NCBI RefSeq assembly: GCF_033473495.1
Contig: NC_088939.1
Coordinates: 2,356,001-2,420,000, forward strand
From: Cercospora beticola
Lineage: Eukaryota; Ascomycota; Dothideomycetes; Mycosphaerellales; Mycosphaerellaceae
Reading direction: 5' to 3'
DNA: 64,000 nucleotides
Shown: in pieces, positions 1-11,380 of the stretch
How positions within the stretch are numbered: position 1 is the stretch's first letter
Layout of the letters: the number at the start of each line of letters is the position of its first letter
Position numbers and translations under genes: made by a program
The notes under the pieces: model-generated
The model's input: the letters and a program-made list of their open reading frames with translations, nothing else
Database searches by the model: none
What the model was told of the DNA's origin: nothing

Positions 1-1374
1 GGAGGCTGATTTGGACGACGTTGGCTGTGCTGGGAACGAAATCCTGCCTCCGGCACATCAGAGACATGGCGCTGCTGCCGATGAAATTTATTGCCCGAAA
101 AGTTCCGTTTACCGCTTCAAGAGAATGGGGGCGTGATGCTGGGTCCACAAGAAAGTCTGTTCTGCGGCCTTCGCAGGCTTCGACACGCTTCTGTTCTTTA
201 GTGGCAGACTCGGCGTTCTGTGGGCTTGACGCCTCGGCGACAGCAGAGCAGCCAATCCTTCTGCTGGAAAGAGAAACTCGCCGTGCAGCTGCCTTGTTTT
301 GCGACGGATTATCCCTCGCTTGAGCAGCGATTCTGACTGGTTCTGGCGTGGAAAGTGTTGCATCTCCCAGCCGAGCCGGTCGGGCGATTATTTTCTTGGT
401 TCCAGCGGAGCCGAGTGCGAGGGAAGTGGAGCGTTGGCTTTGCCTGAGCACCTCCTTTCTCGACTCCCTGCGCACCGCACCGCACGCTCCGGGTGGTTGG
501 TTGGCCCTGCCGTTGAATCACGACTCTTTCGCCTGACAGAACGTCCTGCAACGTGGGAATCGATCGCAACGACGAGCTGGATCATGGAGTTTGCGCCTCT
601 AGTCAATCGCAAGTGGCTAAAACTAGGTCGGGATACCGTTGTCGCAGGACTGGCGGCCGGGCGCATCGCACACTTCCCTTGCCGTCAGCCCGCATGATTC
701 TTGTTGCCTCATACAGCCAATGAACGATGGTACCTGAGCCACCGAGCTGCAACCCTGCGCTCGGCAGCAGCTCTGCGCTGTCTTATGTCATGGCCCTAAT
801 GATGTGCGCAAAAAGCTGCCAGACAACACCTCACGCCGCGCTGATCTGTTAAGCCATGTCTGGTCACAGCACCGAACCTCTTGCGTCGTGGCGAGCCCGA
901 CCACTGCAAACCCTCCTCCAGCCGTCTACCGGGCGAGTGGGGCCAGGTCACAAGCAACGCTCGACGCAACATGGTTCGCTGTCCATGGCGCTTGCTCTCT
1001 GCGTGGGAGAGGAGGTCAAGCGCCCTTTGGGCCTTGCAACGTCTGGTCGAGAACCGCGCGCTGAACGCATGGCTCAGGCAGATCTGCGTCGACCGTTGCT
1101 GGGTGGGTGTAACGACCGTTTCTGTTTGCGGACGATCACTGAACCGTGTCGCTTTACTTAAGAATGGGTGCCCCGGTAAAGGTAAGTTGCTGCCATCTCC
1201 ATTTTGTTCTCGACTCATTTCATTACACGAGTCTAAGACTCCGTGTTTGAATTCTACTACTGACTGCACATTTCCTTTATACTTTTGCTGCTGGACTTCA
1301 GCAAGTGGACTGAACACACTTCGACTCGATCCTTTCATTCTCCGTTGCATTTGGTCAGCTGGTGGACGGCCAAG
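1..1374. other. upstream region without a supported gene
   Basis: I see no supported gene in this stretch. The open frames on both strands have low-complexity or random-looking composition, and none matches a family I know. The last 100 bp are pyrimidine-rich and act as the presumed promoter and leader of the glucanase gene, with a TATA-like string (TTTATACTTTT) near 1276-1286. Confidence 0.5.
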
Positions 1375-2718
1375 ATGACGTTTTCTACCTTGGCCACACT
1401 TGCACTAGCCCTCCTGGCCGACTTGAGCCAAGCGACTCCCGCGGGCGCGATTGAACGGAGGCAACTGAAGTTTCCTTTTGGACAAGAGAAGGTTCGTGGA
1501 GTGAATCTGGGTGGCCTGTTCGTGCTGGAACCATGGATCACTCCGTCGATATTTGAAGCTACGCCAGAGAACGTCGTTGATGGTGTGTATTAGTGGATGT
1601 GATGAGCTCGTGGCCGTACTGACTGCTGCAAGAATATACCTTCTGCGAAACGCTTGGGAAGGATGAAGCGAAGAGGCGGCTGGAAGAGCATTGGAGTACT
1701 TTCTACACCGAAGAGGACTTTGCGCTCATGAAGCAGTATGGACTCAATACCGTTCGCGTCCCCATTGGCTATTGGGCTGTCGCACCCCTAGAAGGAGATC
1801 CGTACGTGCAGGGTGCATATGAGCACCTTCCGGACATTGTCCAGTGGGCTGGAAACAACGGCTTGACAGTGATGATCGATCTGCACGGCGCACCTCTATC
1901 TCAGAATGGCTTCGACAATTCAGGCAAGAGGGGGCCGGTTGGGTGGACTCAAGGTGATTCTGTTCAACAAACGCGAAACGCCTTGGACCGGATCCGCGAC
2001 GACTATGCCAACAATCCGACTGTCTCATCCATTGAGTTGCTGAACGAACCGATGGGCCCACAGCTAGACATGAACGTCGTCCGCCAGTTCTATTACGATG
2101 GATGGGGAAGCCTTCGTGACAGCCCGGTTGCAGTCGTGTTTCACGATGCGTTCATGGGTGTCACAAGCTGGAATGAATTTGGTGCCGGCATGCAAAATTT
2201 GGTACTGGATACACACCATTATGAAGTCTTTAGCAGTGGCGAGCTCCAAATGAGCCCAGGACAGCACATCAGCACTGCGTGCGGCTTCGGTGCTCAGATG
2301 GCTTCCACCAACAAGTGGACAATCGCTGGAGAGTGGTCCGGTGCCCAAACTGATTGCGCGAAGTACTTGAACGGCCGCGGCATCGGTGCGCGTTACGATG
2401 GAACATTTAACAAAGACGGCCAAGGTTCTAGCTACATCGGCTCGTGCGATCGAAAGACATCCGGCAGTGTCGATGGCTTGAGCGGAGATGAGAAGAACAA
2501 CATCAAGCAGTTCATTGCTGCGCAAATTGCCGCATATGAGAAGGCCGCTGGATGGATTTTCTGGTGCTGGAAGAACGAAGCTGCTCCAGAGTGGCACTTC
2601 CGAGATTTGGTGGCGGGCGGTCTCGTGCCTCAACCGCTCGATTCACAACGTGAGTTTGACGTTTGTTGTTCTGATTTGATCCTTTACTGACTTCGTGGTA
2701 GTGAATGCTTGTGGATAA
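1375..2718 (+). CDS. secreted glucan exo-1,3-beta-glucosidase (GH5)
   Basis: Predicted exons are 1375-1582, 1633-2649 and 2702-2718, giving 413 aa. The enzyme would release glucose from the ends of beta-1,3-glucan in the cell wall or medium. A hydrophobic signal peptide (residues 1-20) is followed by a basic ERRQ segment that could be a propeptide cleavage site. The GH5 core has the RGVNLGG motif near the start, the acid/base Glu in ELLNEP (Glu208) and the nucleophile Glu in GEWSG (Glu303). The first intron restores the family sequence DEYTFCETLG across the junction. The second lies just before the C-terminus and gives the ending LNACG, which resembles the short Cys-containing tail of yeast Exg1-type enzymes. 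Length fits the family. The start is the only Met before the signal peptide. A TATA-like string lies about 90 bp upstream. Confidence 0.93.
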
Positions 2719-2930
2719 TCGCAACGTACCTGTTTCTTGTATGTTTTCATTCATGTCCTCGACACGGCGCAACGACAGGCGCACGAGATGCAATCTTAGA
2801 CATGGGACCCATGATGACCCTCGCTGGCAGACAAGTTTCTGGTGTTAGGCGGTGTTGGCGCTGCAGCAGGCTGGGTTCATGGTGAAGAGTTGTATGGCAG
2901 GCAATGGGAGCACCTCTGTACATACGACAG

Positions 2931-2944
2931 TTCGAATATTCGAA
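2931..2944. promoter_or_regulatory. 14-bp perfect palindrome, heat-shock-element-like
   Basis: TTCGAATATTCGAA is a perfect palindrome about 210 bp after the glucanase stop codon. With the following AATTC it gives alternating TTC/GAA blocks like a heat-shock element. It lies in a 3' flank, so it may also be chance or part of transcript-end structure. Confidence 0.2.
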
Positions 2945-3014
2945 AATTCTCGTACCCTAACCACTTCGATGGTACTTCATCCGTGACGAACAGGGAAAAG
3001 CCGATGTATTGAAA

Positions 3015-3042
3015 CGGTGTTGTGTATAAGGAGGAGAAATTC
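3015..3042 (+). repeat. left terminal inverted repeat of the MITE-like element
   Basis: This 28-bp arm begins CGGTG and contains TGTATAAGGAGGAG. It is the reverse complement of 3289-3316 except for two transition differences. Confidence 0.75.
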
Positions 3043-3288
3043 CAAAGTACGGACGAATTTTCAGCTTTAGTTTACATTGCACCTCGAAGGACGCCCCTCC
3101 CTTTCTAAAGCCCCCCTTGGGGGGTTAGGGGGGCAATATAGTCGTTGCCCTAGGTGTTGCACTTTTTTTTTTTTGAATAACTTTATGCCTTACTATTATA
3201 TTAAAATCTTAAAATTCGCGTATTAGACTTAGAGAAATTCGAAGACTTCTTAGAATCCGGGGCAGGCTTCTAATTAGGTAGGTGCGGC

Positions 3289-3316
3289 GAATCTCTCCTC
3301 CTTATACACAGCACCG
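3289..3316 (-). repeat. right terminal inverted repeat of the MITE-like element
   Basis: This 28-bp arm contains CTCCTCCTTATACA and ends in CACCG, directly followed by the second TTGAAA copy. Confidence 0.75.
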
Positions 3317-4215
3317 TTGAAACGCGCCCTGGTTGTGATCCATGAAACAAGTGCTGTCCTGTCTCGCGGTGATGCAGTAGCACGAGCCCGGCAATAATGT
3401 TGACAGTGACAGCTCCTCACGTGCTGCCCGCGTGGAGCGTGATCCCCGTGGTTCCACAGCTGCAGAAGCTTGTCGTTGTTTTGTGGACATCTCTGGTCGT
3501 TTTCTTCATTCTCGCTATTCTCCCATCTCTTTCTATACCGCTGCATCTCTGCTCTGTCTCAGACCGGTCTTGCGCGATCGATGATGGGCCCAAAAATAAT
3601 GCGTGGACGCGAATCGAGCTGGCGAGAAGGATTTATTGTTTCGTAGGCCAGCACGCATACAGCCGAGATTGCCTCACTCCTTTCGCCCAGGTAGGCTAGC
3701 TGCCACCACAGGCTGGCGTGCGTCCGCCGCTCGCACCACACCTGGGCAATTTCGCAGGCCGCTAAGGGCGGCCATGTGTGGATACCACTAGAAGGAAGAT
3801 TCCCCAATGCAGCGCTGTGGTTCGCTGCATTTCATCTTCGCAACGGCGCCTCGACTCTTCGAGCCCTCTGCGGGCCAAGCGCTCCCATGTGCAGTTCACC
3901 CGCCCGTCTGAGATGCCCCCCAAGCACCTCAACACACGGATGCCACGCCCATGTGATATGTCATCTCCCTTGCGAGGCTGACCGGTCGAGCCGCCCGTCC
4001 GCTATAGAAAGGCGACATCGCCCTGCGCGCGCGGTAAGGTTTCTTTTGGCGTTCACAAGTTCACTTCACGCTTCACGTGCAAACACCATCGAAGACGTCT
4101 GTTCTTCAGCCTCTCTTTAATCACCGCGCTACCTAGCCATAGTCGCTCGTTCAGCACACGCGCCAGTCGCACATTCCGATCTCCAAAATCGAACAAACCT
4201 CACAAGCTCGTCGAG

Positions 4216-5148
4216 ATGTTCTCCAAGCTCTTCCTCGCAGGCCTTCTCGGCCTTGCCGCCGCATACACCAAGCCAGTTGGTGACAAGCCAGAGGTCAGGC
4301 GATGAAGTTATTCGAGTTGCGAAGGTGGAATGCTCATATGTGAAATATAGGGCAACCCTATCTCTCAGCCTGGTTTGAACTCGGTTGTTCCAGTTGGCGA
4401 GGGCTTCACTGTCGTAAGTCGCGCAGCTGACTCGAGGTCTGTTGTTGGCAACAGAATTTGCTGACCATTTGCTACTTCCAGACCTGGGAGCCAACCACGG
4501 AGGGCACCGTCACTCTCCTCCTCCTCAAGGGCCCAAGCAGCAACGCTGTTCCACAATACCCAATCGTGGAGAAGATCGAGAACAAGGGCACATACGTCTG
4601 GACTCCATCTACGGACTTGGAGCCAACTGAGGTAAGAATGGCGCCTGCCTGCCCCGCGAATCTCGTTCAGTGGCGGCAAGAACTTTCACTGACACGCATA
4701 TCTCGCATCACAGAACGCCCAGGGCTACGGCATTCAGCTGATCGTCGACGCCACCGGACAATACCAGTACACCACTCAATTCGGCATCTCCAACCCAGGC
4801 TACAAGAAGTCCGACAAGACCGACGAGACCCCAGCCGGCTACGGTGGTTCCTACTCTTCCGCCTCCAGCGCTGCCAAGACCCCAGATGCCTACACCAAGC
4901 CTGTGCCATCCACCAGCAGCGTTGCCAGCGCCTACTACCCAATCGCCACCGGCTCGCCAAAGCCTGCCCAGAACGTGACCATGATTCCAGGTGGATACAC
5001 CAAGACCTCTTTGGCCACCTACGGCTCTACCACCGCCCCTACCGCCACCGCTTCGCGACCTGCTCAAGCCACTGGTGCCGCTGCCAACGTCGCCATCAGC
5101 TTCTTCGGTCTCGTGGCCGCTGGTGGTGCCGCCATCATGGCCGTCTAA
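4216..5148 (+). CDS. GPI-anchored Ser/Thr-rich wall protein, Kre9/Knh1 family
   Basis: Four exons are predicted: 4216-4293, 4351-4413, 4482-4631 and 4714-5148. They encode 241 aa, and all three introns fall between codons. The protein has a signal peptide (about residues 1-17), then a Kre9/Knh1-like beta-sandwich region of about 100 residues with the TWEPTTEGTVTLLLLKG core and the later GIQLIVDATGQYQYTTQFGI strand. A Ser/Thr/Pro-rich stretch follows, and then a C-terminal hydrophobic segment preceded by small residues, the usual GPI-attachment signal. Family members act in beta-1,6-glucan or general wall assembly, or are simply abundant surface proteins, so the exact role here is inferred. 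It lies next to the exo-glucanase gene, another wall protein, on the same strand. The first donor (GTCAGG) is weak, but frame and family sequence support it. Confidence 0.85.
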
Positions 5149-7679
5149 GCACCTCTAGGCAAGCCGACACCGCATTGACGATAATATCCGCGACTACCTA
5201 CCAGCATAAGCGCAAGGCGTTTACCCTTTTTGAATAATGAAGGAAGCGAGTTGTGTTGCGAGAGCATGTATCACTGGATGGGCCGGGCGATTCTGCACAT
5301 GTGTATTTGGTAGCGCGTCGTCACGCCGGAATGACAATCGAGCAATGGGAGAACTACTCTACGAGTCGGATCACTCGAGCATCCCGAAGCCTTCTTCTCC
5401 TGTTCTCCTGTTCTTACTTTCTGGTCTTGTTGAATGCTAACTTCTAGGTTTGTTCGTGCTGAGACAGAAGTCCAGGCGTTACATCGGGCCTTCTTGGCAC
5501 GGACATCACCCCTCGGCCTCATTCCGGTATAGGGGTTGGCCAGCAGAACGCTCCAATCTCAACTTGCTCAGTCAAAAGGCGGCCCATCGATTTGGGAAAG
5601 CGATGCAATGCATCGTGTGAACGTCTGCCATGCGCGGACACTGCAGCACCTCGACAGCACCTGTACATATGGCGCGTGCTAACAAAATCCAGACCAACCT
5701 GCTGTAGATGCACTGTTCGCAAGTATTGCAAAACCTCGACTGATCTGTTACAGTCTTCGCAACGCGTGAGAAGAAGTGTTCAAGCTGTGTCCATGGCATT
5801 CGACACCTTTCACTCTGCTGGAGCATTGCGATGGAGCGCTTTCGGAAGCGCTTGTCATGATAGCTTCCAAAAGCCAAGTCTGATAACGTCACAACCATGT
5901 GCATGATATCTCTGACATGCGCGTATAGCCCCAGTACAGCAACACAATTCACATGGCAGCTCCGCCGTCCGAGAAGACTTTGGTCGTAGCGAGACTCTAC
6001 TCTGTCCAGAAGGCTCGAAACAGACATGCTAGCACCAACCTCACGCATCCCTTGACTGCTGGGTGTTTCGAAGTTCCGACCCAAGAAGGTTGCAGTGCAG
6101 TAGTTAGGATTCCTCCAGCTAGGCACTCATGCCTGATACAGTGAGACGTGAAAATACACCAAAGCTTTGCGACGACTTCAGCTGGGCCGAGACTGCTGAA
6201 TGACGAGTCTTGGAACTGAGAGGGGAGTGTGTTGTATCATTTCCGATGCTTGTACACGGAATTTCCTGATCAATCCGCTTATGCTGACTGGTTGGCAGGT
6301 AGACGAGTACTTGGCAATACTGTTGAGAAGGCCTAGTCGCACGAATGTTCAACATGCTGCTTGCTGCTTATGACAACCAGAAGCTAAACGAGACGGAAAG
6401 CTACGTGAGATCCATCGCACGTTCTTGCGCGCCTGGACGACTAGGAAGACAACGTTGACGACACGAAGGTTCTGGTTGGAACGTTCGAACGTGCTTGTCA
6501 CAGGAATAGGTCTGACGAAGTCGTAATTGATCTAGACCTGAAAAGTCGACGGGATCTAGAGAACGGCCAGGTCGTGCAGGGAATGAAGCGTTCGTTGCGG
6601 AAAGGGGCGGACTTTGAACATTTGTTCACAATGCGTCGTAACCCTTAGGTGATATGGCCTCGTTTATTTAGTCTGCCAAGGCGGCCCGATAAGTCTTGAA
6701 GCTGTAGAAGAGTGGTTATAGCGATCTTCAGTCTGCACGTGTAAAGCATGTGTGTCATGGCGGCGTCAGTGGAACCACCCCGGAATAATGTCTGCGCTCC
6801 GTCTGGCTTAATAGCTCTTGGTCAGTAGTTAGCCAGCTCTGTTTTGACGATCACGGTGCCGAAGTCTCTGCTGGCCGAAGTGGCCGATGTCTCATGCCGC
6901 ATCGCCTGTGGCCTCGCTTTTCAGTGGCTCCTCATTGAATCGGCAGATCGGTCTCCTGTTGCAGAGATTGTGCCCGTCTCACTAGACGTCTAGTTGCATG
7001 CGCTGCTGTGTTCTGGTGTCAAAAGAGATGCTGCATCGCAGGATCACGCACCTTGTAGAGCCTTGAATGCTGAGTCAGCTGTTTAACTTTGGATCCTTCC
7101 CGTGTTTTCGCAGGTCTTCATTCCTTCCAACGATCATCGGCTGCAGCATCCATCTGTTTAGCATCTAAAAACCGGGGAACATCGTTTGAAGCTCTTCGGA
7201 ATTCGTGTATGCGATTGCACGTTTGCGCGTCATTGCAGGCCGGACGGAGCCTCTTGTGATGTTCTGCGCGGCGACGGTCAGCGAACATCTCCTGACGCGT
7301 TCATGAGCATTTGAGCTGTGGGTACTCCAGGAAACACCTCATCCAATCGACCACACGGCGAAGACATTGCACATGCGGGCCAGAATGATCCCCCAATCCC
7401 ACACTTCATTACCGGAGGAACTCGAGGCCAGTCTGACGCGTGAGAGCCCTCTCTCAATCAGAGGGACAAGAAATTAACTCGAATTTACTGCATCCAGGGA
7501 AGGAATCAGACTTAATTAACAGACCACGGGTCGAAGCTCCGCCAGGATCAAGTTTCAAGTTCCCGATGCTGGGCGCAGGCACCAGGTCAACGGCAGCGGG
7601 CAAGCTAGCCCCAGAGTCTCGGTATGTTTTCCCGACCACCTGGTTCAGAAGACATGAACATTGTTAGGGCTGGAACCTG
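5149..7679. other. 2.5-kb gene-poor stretch
   Basis: I found no supported gene on either strand. Open frames are short and have no recognisable domain; the longest (minus strand, about 184 codons near 5572-6126) has random-looking composition. A small palindrome, CGATGCAATGCATCG, occurs at about 5601-5615. I cannot exclude a poorly conserved gene or a non-coding transcript. Confidence 0.45.
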
Positions 7680-9230
7680 ATGACTTGCGCGGTCGCCGGA
7701 TTTGCGCAAGCAACACCCTGCTACGGACAAATAAACCACTTCCAGCGCACGGAAATGGGCCAATGGTGTAGCAGTTTGCCGACGAGAGGAGGTCCATGTC
7801 GTCGCGTGAGTGACGGATCCGTAGCAAGGGATATTTCCGCGACGGGCCTGGACCTGCCAGAAGAGTTGCTGGCACTAATTATCGAAAGTGCCGCTGGGCG
7901 TCAACAGCTTGCGCCTAATGAGGACTGCTGGCAGCATGTTCAGACGCTGCGAAGCTTGTGCATGACCTCCAAGAAACTCCGCCGTTTGGCTGAACCGGTC
8001 CTGTACCGCTCAATTGTTTGGCCTGCTGGGAAGCCTGGCTCTGTCTGCAGAGTGAGACGGCTTTTGCGCACGATATTTGCTCGGCCCGATCTGCGAAATC
8101 GTATTCTGGATGTCCACATTGGTGTTGATCAGTACACCCAAGCTGAAGACAAAGAGACAGCGTGTCAAGATCTTCGGGATGTGGACTGGAAAGCATATCG
8201 GACAGCTTTGGGAGAACTGCTCACGCTTGGCGGATACGGTATCAAACACAGAGAGCTTCTGCAGCACCTGCGCGATGGGCAAGGGTATGCTAGCTGGACC
8301 CTCTTGCTCACTTCCTGCAAAAAGATACGCCGCATTGACTTGCAGCTGTGGCCCGGTTGGAAAGAGTCAAGCATAGGCCACATATTGCAAGCAGCTGGGA
8401 CGTTCAGCACGCAGAACTTGGCTCCAGGCTTCGTTGCGCCATATCGTCTATTGCCTGAATTGAAAGAATACACGCTCACACATGGAGCGCCCGAAGGCTG
8501 CACGCTCATGGAGGACGTGCAAAACTTGCTCTGTCATGCTACACTTTCCACCCTTAGAGGGAGATCACTAAGCTTACAGGAAGATGAGTTACGAGAGTTT
8601 CTTGTCCGCAGGACTAATCTAAGAACCATCGAGTTGACTAATTCGTTACTGGATGCTGCTGGATTTGCGTCCTTATTGGGAGTCTGCACAAAACTGGACA
8701 GCCTGTCAGTCCATTGGGGTTCACTGAGAGTGGGAGACTGCATTATCGAATGGCACTCTATTGGGGATGCACTGCGACAGTTCGGACCGAGATTGATCAA
8801 ACTGAGGCTCGAGCCTAACGATGCATTCCAGTTCGATGAAGCAAGCTTCAACACCTCACATCGTCCGCTTGGCGATCTGACGCCACTGTCAATGCTTCAA
8901 ATTCTCCAGGTTCCTGCTATGTGCTTGGTCGGACTAGATCTGCCGCAGGTACAGGGTTCTGGAGCCTTTGAGGTCAACGACTTACTGCCAAGTTCGCTGC
9001 GAGAAATTGATATTTTGGATTTTCGAGGTGGGTGCAAACTATCCGAGCAACAAGTTCTTTCGATGACAAGTAGTACAAGACTTGGCAACCTTGAGAAGAT
9101 CGTACTTGGACGTATGAATATAGATCCACAGGCAATTGAGTCGCAAGGCTGGAGTATATGGCCTCGGCCGCTCTCAGCGTCCGGATCCGGCCGCATGGCA
9201 TTGGCTCGTCGAAAGGCTGGACAGATCTAG
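7680..9230 (+). CDS. F-box-like protein with leucine-rich C-terminal part
   Basis: This is a single open frame of 516 aa. An F-box-like segment lies around residues 57-110: LDLPEELLALIIESA is followed by LRSLCMTSKKLRRLAEPVLYRSI, the usual F-box pattern in which a hydrophobic helix leads to a late-arriving aromatic. The rest has irregular leucine-rich stretches with spacing like degenerate LRRs. F-box proteins recruit substrates to SCF ubiquitin ligases through Skp1; the substrate here is unknown. The true start may be Met at 7755 because the first 25 residues look atypical. A GT-AG intron in another frame near 7809 is possible, but it would remove the DLPEELL motif, so I keep the unspliced model. 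No close relative can be named. Confidence 0.6.
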   Translation: MTCAVAGFAQATPCYGQINHFQRTEMGQWCSSLPTRGGPCRRVSDGSVARDISATGLDLPEELLALIIESAAGRQQLAPNEDCWQHVQTLRSLCMTSKKLRRLAEPVLYRSIVWPAGKPGSVCRVRRLLRTIFARPDLRNRILDVHIGVDQYTQAEDKETACQDLRDVDWKAYRTALGELLTLGGYGIKHRELLQHLRDGQGYASWTLLLTSCKKIRRIDLQLWPGWKESSIGHILQAAGTFSTQNLAPGFVAPYRLLPELKEYTLTHGAPEGCTLMEDVQNLLCHATLSTLRGRSLSLQEDELREFLVRRTNLRTIELTNSLLDAAGFASLLGVCTKLDSLSVHWGSLRVGDCIIEWHSIGDALRQFGPRLIKLRLEPNDAFQFDEASFNTSHRPLGDLTPLSMLQILQVPAMCLVGLDLPQVQGSGAFEVNDLLPSSLREIDILDFRGGCKLSEQQVLSMTSSTRLGNLEKIVLGRMNIDPQAIESQGWSIWPRPLSASGSGRMALARRKAGQI

Positions 9231-11380
9231 CACTGGTCTTGCTCTGTCTTCTCAGTATATGTGGACTTGGTGTTATTCTCACTTACGCTTCGATGTCGCG
9301 GGATTGTGCTATACGAACCCCAGCTGGGACACGCAGCATCGTAAACTGGAGATGAAAGGCTCACTGGAACAGAGAGGGGCCACAGATGTAGAGCGGGCGT
9401 CACGCTCGAAGAGAAGGGTCAAAGTCGCCAGCAGAGCCCGCTTTGCAATGTTGTCGGGACTTACGGAGCCTGACGGCTTTGTTGAGGCATTCGGTGACCG
9501 ATATCTGAACTTTCGTGGCGACAAGTGGCTCGCGCGGAAGCTAGCAATGCAAGGCCGGCTCTCATCACAGAATGCTCTGTATCACTGGCACAGAGCTGGA
9601 TGATCGTGCCCACGAAGACGAGTGTGAAGACAAGCCACGTGGTGGGCTTGCTGCATACTGCAGAACACGCCACGCGGAGAATTCTTACCGCCTGAAACAT
9701 GAGCTCTGGCGAGGTCCTTTTCGCCTTCGTTATGCTTCGGAAGGCCTTCTTGGCCCATCTAACATGCATTCCGCGGACTGTCCTCCCAGCTGGCAGCGTT
9801 CATCACGCAATTTCGAGAAGAGGACACACAGCACCATCAATCCCTTCAAACTTCGCTCCGGTGCTTTTAGCATTCATGAAAATCAGGGATGCGGACAGAG
9901 GTACTGTGCTCCGCAGAAGTATCATGCAGTCAAGCCCTCATGCCCTATAGCTCTGTCTGCATGGCTTATGGCTTGCCCGGTGCTAGGCAGGACCGTCGCG
10001 TGGTTGTGCGAGGATGAGATGCAGCCTTTAGCTATTCACAGCAGCGATTATCACGATCAGCGTCATTTGTTACCTGCTGCAGAAGAGGAGCGAGCATAGC
10101 GTCGGGCAAGGTGATCGCCAAGTCGTGCATGTCGTTGCGTGTCAAACGTGCTGCCACGAGGAGTCGAGCTGCGGAGGTGGGGAGCAAGACGCACGATCCT
10201 TCACCCAGCTCTGCGGAGCTAATGCAGCGGCCCGGGTCGGATTAGTAGACTTTTCTGTCCTTGTCTGTGCTATTTAGGGAACATCTGGGGTTCCTCTTGT
10301 GGACTCGCCTGCCCAGAAGGATCGGTGTGCTCTTCCTCTTCATCTCTTTCTGGCGCGTGCGCCTCTCTCCCTGTCGACGACTGTCTCAGAATAGCAACAA
10401 AGGAACCATGTCCGCAGCAGGCCTGCGCACTCTGCGACATCTTTCGTCGCCATCCACTCGATGCTGCGGTTTCAAGATGCTCGAATAGGCTTAGACACAG
10501 CGACGAAGTCAGGCACATTCGTCGCGCCCAGGCCTTCGTCGCTATGACGCTCGCAGAGGAGCCCGCAACGAGGCAGTGTATGTATTGACTGCACAGACGC
10601 GCGCTCGAAATGGACTGCGGAGGCTCATTGATACCCACCCTCCACGCCGCTCGTGGAGGCCACCTGGCATGGGAGACTGGAGGCACAGAGTCGTCGTCGG
10701 TGATTCCATGTGGCATCTCGTCGTGCAATCGTGATGAGTGTGAGCCTCGCTGTCCGTCAACTGTGTCAGATGGGATCTGACAAGCGGATCCTGCCGTGAA
10801 CTGCAGTTCTTGCGCGCATGGACCGGCCAGTGAGCGAGGACCAGGAGGGAAGAATGCCAGCTAATTAGAGCAAAGCCGACGTGAGAGGCTGGTCAAATGA
10901 GCCTAATGCGATCCTGGCGGCAAAGCTACAGACGGCACCTTGACCCTGTGTTGGATCCTTCACTCGTCCAATCCTGCCATACTGCGCCGAACAGCCAGCA
11001 GCACTACCGCACGCGCAGGCTGGCGGGCGGCGCACAGAGCAGCAGCTTATGCCTCCTGTGCGGCGCCCTGGTGCGAGGCACGCGGCTGCTGGGACCCGCC
11101 CGCTCGTCTGAAAATAAGCCTGTCTTCTGTACCTCAGCCCTGGTGCCCGTGCATGCATTGTGCCTTTCGTCTGTCGATTGACGGTCCTAGCCTGGTGCAA
11201 GGACTCGCAGCGCATCCTACATATTCACCAACACGTCCGCCTCGCACAGCATGGTGTTGCTTCCCTTAGGCTTTCCGCAAGCCGTCTTCTATCACCACGA
11301 TCGACAGCATACTCATCCTCCCGATTATCACGTTCCATGCTCTTTCGCCACCACCAACACTCTCTCTTCTGCCAGACAAC
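9231..11380. other. 2.1-kb intergenic region
   Basis: I see no supported gene. Several open frames of 75-175 codons occur on both strands, but none has family features. The 3' end is CT-rich and contains short CAC/CTC runs, typical of a fungal promoter and leader for the gene at 11381. Confidence 0.45.

Larger units (their letters stand above)
3009..3322. mobile_element. 302-bp MITE-like element with TIRs and 6-bp target duplication
   Basis: The element spans 3015-3316 and has 28-bp terminal inverted repeats. The left repeat is 3015-3042 and the right is 3289-3316; they match at 26 of 28 positions when one is reverse-complemented. Both differences are transitions (T for C at repeat position 6, A for G at position 24). 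The direct repeat TTGAAA abuts each end (3009-3014 and 3317-3322), as expected for a target-site duplication. The interior is AT-rich with a T-run near 3163-3174 and a C6-TT-G6 hairpin, and has no coding capacity. Size, repeats and duplication are those of a non-autonomous DNA transposon. The superfamily cannot be assigned from one copy. It sits between the glucanase 3' end and the wall-protein promoter. Confidence 0.75.

Noticed and set aside
796..1350. minus-strand open frame of 184 codons
   Set aside because: Arg/Ser/His-rich random-looking composition, no domain, and it overlaps the glucanase promoter and leader.
3120..3132. GGGTTAGGG telomere-like word
   Set aside because: Only one TTAGGG-type unit exists and it is part of the G-run in the MITE-like element; not an interstitial telomere.
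5601..5615. palindrome CGATGCAATGCATCG
   Set aside because: Isolated, no neighbouring gene start or repeat; likely chance.
7809..7859. possible GT-AG intron giving a short MSSQELLALIIE start for the F-box gene
   Set aside because: It would remove the LDLPEELL core of the F-box, which is well formed in the unspliced frame.
9136..9603. plus-strand frame overlapping the end of the F-box-like gene
   Set aside because: No supporting domain and no splice site joining it to the upstream frame without losing the F-box gene's own end.
10270..10728. minus-strand frame of 152 codons
   Set aside because: No domain, atypical composition and no splice partners.
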